A DNA stretch of 64,000 nt, from the NCBI RefSeq assembly GCF_020520425.1, contig NC_079487.1, forward strand, positions 68,874,398 to 68,938,397, given 5' to 3'. This document shows, in pieces, positions 57,601-64,000 of the stretch. Made by a program: the position numbers and the translations under genes. The notes below the pieces were generated by a model, which saw nothing but the letters and a program-made list of their open reading frames with translations, had not been told where the DNA came from and searched no databases. The stretch is from Spinacia oleracea (Eukaryota > Streptophyta > Magnoliopsida > Caryophyllales > Amaranthaceae). Positions within the stretch are counted from its first letter, which is position 1; each line of letters starts with the position of its first letter.

Positions 57601-60378
57601 AAACGTCATCAAAGGGCTTTGGGCTACACTATTGGAGATTTGAAAGGTGTTAGCCCAACCCTTTGCATGCATCATATAGAGCTTGAGGAAAACGCCGTAC
57701 CACATCGTTAGAGGCAAAGAAAACTTAATCCACCTATGGGAGAGGTGGTCAAGAAGGAAATAATGAAGCTTTTGGCGGCCGGGATTATCTATCCTAATTC
57801 TAATAGTGGATGGGTATCCCCGGTCCATGTGGTTCCAAAAAAGGGTGGGATGACGGTAGTCAAGAATTCACATGGAGAACTCATTTCCACCCGGACGGTA
57901 ATCGGGTGTCGCATGTTTATTGACTATCGCCAACTCAATCTATCCACTAAGAAGGACCACTTTCCTCTACCATTTATTGATCAAATGCTTGAACGTCTAA
58001 CCAAACACAAGTATTTTAGCTTTCTTGATGGTTATTCCGGGTTCTTTCAAATCCCCATAAACCCGGAAGACCAAGAGAAAACTACATTTACTTGCCCTTA
58101 TGGGACTTTTGCCTATAGGAGGATGCCATTTGGGCTTTGCAATGCCCCCGGGACGTTCCAAAGGTTTATGATGAGTATTTTTGGTGATATGCTTGAAGAA
58201 GAAATGGAGGTGTTCATGGATGACTTTTCGGTGGGAGGATCCACCTATGATGAATGCCTCATCAATCTTGGGAAGTGCCTTGCGAGGTGTGAGAAAGTCA
58301 ACTTGGTGCTCAATTGGGAAAAATGCCACTTCATGGTGGAGGAAAGAATTGTTCTAGGGCACAAAGTCTCTCACCATGGGATCGAGGTTGATAGAGCGAA
58401 AATCGAAGTCATAGAGAAGTTGCCTCCCCCGGTGAATGTTAAGGGGATCCGATCCTTTCTTGGGCATGCCGGATTCTATAGGCGATTCAATAAAGACTTT
58501 TCCTCAATTGCTCGACCTCTAACTAACCTCCTCCAAAAAGAGTGTAATTTTCACTTTGATTCTGCATGTCTCAAGGCCTTTAACACAATCAAGAGTGCCC
58601 TTATTTCTACTCCCATAGTTCAAGCTCCGGATTGGTCTCTACCTTTCGAATTCATGTGCGACGCAAGTGATTTCTCGGTTGGGGGAGTTCTTGGTCAACG
58701 AAAGGACAAAAAGCTCCATGTGATCTATTATATGTCAAAGACTCTCAATCAAGCTCAAGCCAACTACACCACTACCGAGAAAGAATTTCTCGTCATTGTG
58801 CATGCATTTGAGAAATTTAGGACCTATTTAGTAGGGTCAAAGATGATTGTGTACACGGATCATGCGGCTATTCGCTATCTTATGGCGAAAAAGGAGGCCA
58901 AACCGAGACTCATTCGTTGGGTTCTACTCCTTCAAGAATTCCATATTGAGATAAGAGATAAGAAAGGAGCCGAGAATGTGGTGGCCGACCACCTATCTAG
59001 GCTAGAACTTGGGAGTGTTGCTCCGGATGATGTCCCAATCGAGGATAATTTGAGAGATGATACTTTTTATATGGTTGGGAGTTCCCAACTCCCTTGGTTT
59101 GTAGACATCGTTAATTATTTGGCTTGTGGGGCGATCCCGGAAGATCTCACCACTCAAGAGCGCCGCAAGTTGAAGTATGATTCTAGGCGCTATATTTGGG
59201 ATGATCCCACTTTGTTGAGGCGGTGCCCGGATGGCCTCTTAAGGAGATGTGTTCCGGATGAAGAGTTCCCTAGTGTCCTTCGTATGTGCCACTCCTCCCC
59301 TTGTGGTGGCCATATGGGATGTGATAGAACCACTTCCAAGATTCTTCAAAGCATGTTGTGGTGGCCTAACCTTTTTCGGGATGCTTGGGCATTTGTCAAA
59401 TCTTGTGATCGTTGTCAAAGATCGGGTAATATTTCCAAGCAACATGAAATGCCACAAAACCCCATCCTAGAGTTGGAAGTGTTCGATGTGTGGGGAATCG
59501 ACTTCATGGGTCCCTTCCCTTCTTCTTATGGCAACCTCTAAATTCTTGTAGCGGTTGACTATGTTTCCAAATGGGGGGAAGCCGTTGCATCTCCCACCAA
59601 TGATCATAAAGTGGTAGTCGACCTCTTCAAGAAGATCATCTTTCCACGTTTTGGGGTTCCTAGGGCTTTGATTAGTGATGAAGGGTCCCATTTTGCCCAT
59701 GGTAAGTTCAAGGCTCTCTTGCGGAAGTATGGTGTTCGTCACAAAGTTGGTGTGGGCTATCACCCTCAAACTAGCGGTTAAGTGGAAGTCACCAATAGGG
59801 AGATCAAGTCTATCTTGGAGAACTCGGTTGCCAAAAACCGCAAGGATTGGTCAATCAAACTTGATGACGCCTTATGGGCGTATAGAACGGCTTTCAAGAT
59901 GCCGATTGGGATGACTCCCTACAAACTTGTTTATGGCAAGAATTTCCACTTGCCAGTGGAGCTTGAGCACAAGGCCATGTGGGCCATAAAAACTTTGAAT
60001 TTTGAGCTCACTAGTGCGGGTGAGCGACGCTTGCTCGATCTCCATGAGTTAGAAGAACTCCGCATGAATTCCTATGACTCATCAAGCATCTACAAGGCGC
60101 GTTCTAAAAAATATCATGACGCCAAGATTGAGAAGTGGGAGCTCAAGGAGGGGGAGAAGGTCCTCCTTTATAACTCTTGCTTGAAGTTGTTCCCGAGAAA
60201 ACTAAAGTCCCGGTGGAGCGGTCCGTTCGATGTTGTTCGGGTTTTCCCCCATGGTGCTATCGAGATTCGGAATGATGATTCCGGGTCCTTCAAAGTGAAT
60301 GGGCATCGGCTCAAACACTATTTCTTGGGAGACTCTATTGGATCTTTTTCTTCCTTTGATCTCAAGGACCCCCCATGA
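54625..60378 (+). pseudogene. Gag-pol polyprotein of D, one frame with four stops
   Basis: A single frame of about 1918 codons from ATG 54625 to the TGA ending 60378. Gag: retrotransposon gag domain (LFEAWDRFKEYQRECPHHGI, about 55,218-55,277) and CCHC knuckle CENCQDYSHSPDAC (55666-55707), then a Gly/Gln/Tyr-rich linker. Protease: CDLGASVSLMPYS (about 56,918) and [25 protein letters not shown] and catalytic FMDD (about 58,214-58,225). RNase H: MCDAS, TEKEF, YTDHAA. Integrase: HHCC zinc finger (59,289-59,415), then D (GIDFMGP), D (SDEGSHF) and E (NREIKSIL). Stops: TAG 54901-54903, TAG 57709-57711, TAA 59539-59541, TAA 59779-59781; there is no frameshift. The last replaces the Gln of TSGQ known in such integrases; the first fits Gln likewise. 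Length and order are complete for an Athila-type polyprotein. The copy looks recently inactivated. Confidence 0.93.
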
Positions 60379-62235
60379 ACTTGGGGGGGATTCGTCAAGC
60401 TAATGACGTTAAACGAGCGCTCCCAGGAGGCACCCCGCGGCTTCTATGCTTTGTTTTGGTATGTTTCATTGCGGTGGGTTCACACTTTCCACCTTTTGCC
60501 TTACCCGTCTTTATTTTGGTGAGTTCGTTCGGGTTTTAACGGCTCTTTGCGGGACTTGCTCCCACGACAATTCCGGTAACATCCTTCTAACTCTATTGCA
60601 TACTTTAGGGGACGGGCATACATCATGTTGGGGCATTTGGTTGGATGGGTAGCTGTGCCCCTCCTTGCTTGGTTTTAGGCCGTGAGGACATGGCCTAATT
60701 CTAGCTTGGGGGAGTTTTGTTGTGGTTTTGTTGTGTGGTTGGCTACTTGTTGATGCTCATTGCTATGAATCATACCATTACGTGCTTGTTTCTTTGTTTT
60801 TAGATTGATTTAGTTTGATTTTAGTTTCTTTTCTTTTTGTTTGTTTTGTTTGTTTCCCTTTTTGGTGTGTTTTCTTATTTTCTTCCTTTTTTTTTGTTTT
60901 GATTTCCTTTTTGTCAAGGCAAGTTTTTCTAGGTTTTCTTAGGCAATATTCTTGATTGGGGCATATAAAATTGGAACTTGTAGATTAGAATGCTTTTATT
61001 CCTAATTGGTAGATTTTTACACGGTTCTTAATGTCTTGGGTCGAGTCTAGGATTTGGTGTCAAGAAAGTTGGTTGAACTATGGGTAGCATGCGTCATGAA
61101 CTCTTGGCATGTGGTAAGATGGTGTCGATTTCTCTAGTGATTTGAAGCCGGAGAGAATGGTATTTGCTCCCTTGTGAGGTTCATGCTCAAAAATAATCCC
61201 AAACACATTTTCATATATTGAGTGGCATGGATCCTTAGCATTGACTTTCTTGTCTCCCGAGTTTGACCATTTCCTTCCCGAGACCGCGACCGAACTACTT
61301 TAGGGGACGATAGAGGCATTTCTTTCGGTGACTATTTTTCCTTTTAGTTTAGGAATCTATTTTCTTATTTTTCTCATATGTTTTTATTTGCATTTGCCCC
61401 TTTGCTAGCCATTTGAGCCTTGACCCTTCATTTCTTATGAGCATATTACAAGCCTAATAGCCTTTGTTTTGTTTTCACCCTTAGAAGTGATAGTGAAGCT
61501 TAGAGTTTCGATGCTTGTTGTTTTGGATTGATTATGCAAAGTTGAGGAATGAATGTTGTTTGGTATGAATGGCAAAGTTTTGGAAGAATGTTGTATATAG
61601 TGAATAATTGATGCAAAAAGCAAAAAGAGAGTTAAGTTGTGAAAAAGCCAAAAATAGAGAAAAAACAAGGCATGAAAAGTTTCATTTGAAACACAAAAAA
61701 GAGGAAAATCAAATCAAGGAAAAAACGAAAAAAAAAGAGTTGTAGTTTAGAATTTTTGTTGAATAAGCTTGGGGGTACCCCAAATAAGTGGTACGAGTTT
61801 GTGTTTGGTTCAAAATGCTTGAGTTTAGTTCTATCATTGCGCTTCACTTTAGGTATGAGCACCAAATGGCCAAATTTGTTCTGCGCCTTACCCCTAGCCT
61901 ATGTTACGCCCTAAAAGCCCTCTTGACCCTTTAGAGTTGAGTCATTGTCGGTGGAGGGAGGATTTGGTCAAGCTTAAGGAACAAGGTTGTCATGCTAAGA
62001 TGTCGAGTAGCCTATTATTGATTTTCTGGCGCCTTCGCGGTGTCTTGAGACGCTATTCTCAAGGGTGGATAAGATCTAGAGATTTGACGTGGTATGCCCG
62101 GATGTAGGGGGATTGACTAGTGCTTGCCCTTAGTTCACTTTGCTTGATGCTTGAATCTTTCACTTGGTTTAGGATATTAGTTAGCGTGTACTCATTTATT
62201 GATTAGTAATATTAGTGTTCTTCTATACTTGTTCC
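60379..62235 (+). mobile_element. D 3' non-coding region
   Basis: It holds a purine tract CTTGGGGGAG (about 60,705), a T/C-rich run (60,800-60,915) and the block AAGCTTGGGGGTACCCCAAATAAG (about 61,767-61,790) whose complement occurs in E. Short frames within are not conserved with E. No gene is supported. Confidence 0.75.
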
Positions 62236-62809
62236 ATAATAAGTTTTTTTCCATCTTGTGCTTTATAGGTGATCTTGATGAAAAAATGATGGAAAATAAG
62301 TGAATTTGAGCAAAAACAGGGCTTGTGCGGTCGAGTGGCGTTTTGTGCGCCCGAGGTAGTGCAAATGGAGTTCAAGGAGATTCCAGTTTTGTGCGGTCGA
62401 ATGCCCTCTGTCATTCGGTCGCACAAAACGGATTTTTGAGGCAGAATGTCCCAAGATTGTAAAACGACCGCACAACCCTAGTAATTCGACAACACAAGTT
62501 TTGTTCGACCGCACAACCTATGTTGTTCGACCGCACAAAAGTTGTGCGCCCAAACGGCTTTCCTTATTCGACCAAATGGAGCTGCGAAGGAGACTTGAGC
62601 CAAAGGATTCCCATTCGACCGAACGGGGTTTTATGTTCGGTCGCACAAGACGAAGAAAACTTTCTTCGCTGACCTCACTCGCACAAGAATACAAACGATC
62701 GAACAAACTCAATTACGTTCGGTCGCACAGTGGGTAGGTGCGACCGAATCGCTGCACGGGCTGCTCTTTTTCGAACTTTGGCTTCTATTTGAGGAAACAT
62801 ATAAATAGA
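62236..62809 (+). repeat. 3' LTR of D, truncated both sides
   Basis: It matches 52,912-53,474 of the 5' LTR, including the full TTCGGTCGCACA cluster (62,325-62,755) and the TATA box. The LTR start is lost by deletion; after ATAAATAGA the sequence switches to H at 62810. Confidence 0.88.
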
Positions 62810-64000
62810 TGTGAGGGGGTCGAAAAAGCACGAGGCTAATGCGTGACCTCGTCCCTCGTGGGCGTGACGTCGTGAGATCAAGTGTAGTTAGATTTCCGGT
62901 GAGTTTACACCCAATCGACTAGTAATATAGGAGTCGCCATTCAGTTTTTAACGATAATGAGAAAAACTGACAAAACCCGATTATCGTGACATAAAGGGAG
63001 TGCAATTATGTTCGACCACGACGGCCATAGGTTCCCTTATGATCCCTGGTGTGGGGATCGCTTAACGTACACCCGCAGGGCAGAGATTGAGAGTTCGGGG
63101 GACTGTAACTACCGAGAGGAGTGCTCATCGATAACTCCAGAGGCATTTTATCCTTACTAGCTCAGCATAAATAATTGAAGGGACATGCGTTAAACTATTA
63201 AACTATTCTGAATTGATTTTAGCAATATGCAACACATAACACTAAATCGATCGTGATTATCATACTTAGATTGATTTAAGGTACCTAACATGATGATTCA
63301 ATTGTCCAAGGTATTATCTTATTAGGCGTGATAGATCAATCAAGTTAATAGTTTGGCAATTTTATAAAAGGCTGATGAAAGCGATTAAATCATATGAGGG
63401 GCATATTACAACGCACCCTTGAGAGGTGCGTCACGGTTCTCAGAAAACTAACCACTTGGCTTTTCTATTTCTCATTTTATATAACGAATCTGGGGTTTCT
63501 AAGCAGTGTTCCAGTATTTGGGCTTTAATTCATCAGCTACAAGGGACAGGATGCGTTCTGTTCGACTTTTGGGTCGATTGCGACAGAACGCCGGATCAAT
63601 TTCGCAGCGTGAGGCTAGGCTTAAGGCTAGAGTCAATACTCAGGTTATGGAATTGTGTGTTTTGTTCACGTCGGTTTTTAGGCTGTATTTATAGGGAAAG
63701 AGTTTGTGGAAAGATAGATCTTTAGAATACGAATCCAAAAAGAATTCGAAGAGGACACGGCCCCAGGTATTTTCAGCGCCCTCTTCGGCGCCCAGATCCA
63801 GGCGTTGAAAATAGGATCTGAGCTGAGCCTTTTGTCAGATTTGGACTCTTAATCACGGAGCTTTCGAGACCTATCCGAGTTTCTTAGTGCGTATGAACTT
63901 ATGACGGAATGCGTCTGGGCCCGTTACGAACTCTAAGTTCGTTAGGAATTTAATTAATACGTAACTCTTATTTCTGAATTATAGCAGGAATAGAATTTCT
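62810..64000 (-). mobile_element. Left end of a further LTR element 'H'
   Basis: At TGTGAGGGGGTCG the D LTR is broken off. On the complement this end reads ...CGACCCCCTCACA, and a TATAAATACAGCC box lies at 63693-63681 (minus strand), so H probably runs on the minus strand with its 3' LTR end at 62810. GGCGCC-type blocks are at 63,766-63,803. It leaves the window without reaching coding sequence. Family not identified. Confidence 0.55.

Larger units (their letters stand above)
52811..62809 (+). mobile_element. Athila-like Gypsy element 'D'
   Basis: 5' LTR 52811-54484, tRNA-Asp-type primer site 54488-54505, gag-pol 54625-60378, 3' non-coding region to about 62,235 and a truncated 3' LTR from about 62,236, which H interrupts at 62810. 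Protease-RT-RNaseH-integrase order and RT/protease sequences place it in Ty3/Gypsy, Athila-like. A deletion joins internal sequence (GTTCCATAATAAG) to the LTR about 100 bp inside its start, so the 3' polypurine tract is gone. No env-like second ORF is seen. Confidence 0.9.

Noticed and set aside
60446..60652. Small Cys-rich frame after gag-pol of D as an env-like gene
   Set aside because: It is only 68 codons, with no signal or membrane pattern typical of env-like ORFs, and lies in non-coding 3' sequence.

Overview
This is plant nuclear DNA, judged by its spliceosomal gene structure, a hAT-type MITE and plant Ty1/Copia and Ty3/Gypsy LTR retrotransposons with tRNA-iMet and tRNA-Asp-like primer sites. 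A eudicot is likely. Caryophyllales (spinach or beet relatives) is my guess from the general look of the elements, with low confidence. No bacterial-type operon, rRNA, tRNA or CRISPR was seen.

Positions 1-6087 hold one decayed host-type or transposon-captured gene. It has a TATA box, a pyrimidine-rich leader and 13 small exons. The introns are filled with degenerate copies of ATGTTCTAAT (and its complement further downstream), and one intron carries a 305-bp MITE. Exons 1-8 read cleanly. Exons 9-13 carry stops and frame shifts, and the gene is cut at 6087.

From 6088 to the end the window is a stack of nested LTR retrotransposons. A (Copia remnant, +, 6088-8553) was hit by F (an LTR element with TGGCGACTCC primer site, +, from 8554). 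F was hit by E (Athila-like deletion derivative, -, 10976-16520, TSD AAAAT), by C (Copia, -, 18997-45522, TSD GGGTC) and by G (Copia, -, from 45679). C carries B (Copia, +, 19967-30427, inserted in C's left LTR) and I (rearranged Athila-like gag-pro element, -, 37246-43109, in C's leader). G carries D (Athila-like Gypsy with nearly complete gag-pol, +, from 52811). D's right LTR is interrupted at 62810 by H, which runs off the window, as do the right parts of F, G and D.

Retrotransposon genes present: C gag and a mildly damaged pol; G gag-pol with many lesions; I gag-pro only; D gag-pro-RT-RNaseH-IN in a single frame with four stops; B and A have only pol relics. A coding-dead B with LTRs about 98.5% identical (counted by eye) must have been mobilised by proteins of relatives such as C.

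The most interesting patterns are: (1) several LTR families carry their own cluster of short CG-containing palindromic motifs, in most cases just upstream of the TATA box; (2) all four Copia copies keep a hairpin directly before the polypurine tract; (3) an intronic short-motif field that switches strand within the decayed gene; (4) stop codons in the elements that largely fit C-to-T or G-to-A changes, several of them checkable against a paralogue in the same window.
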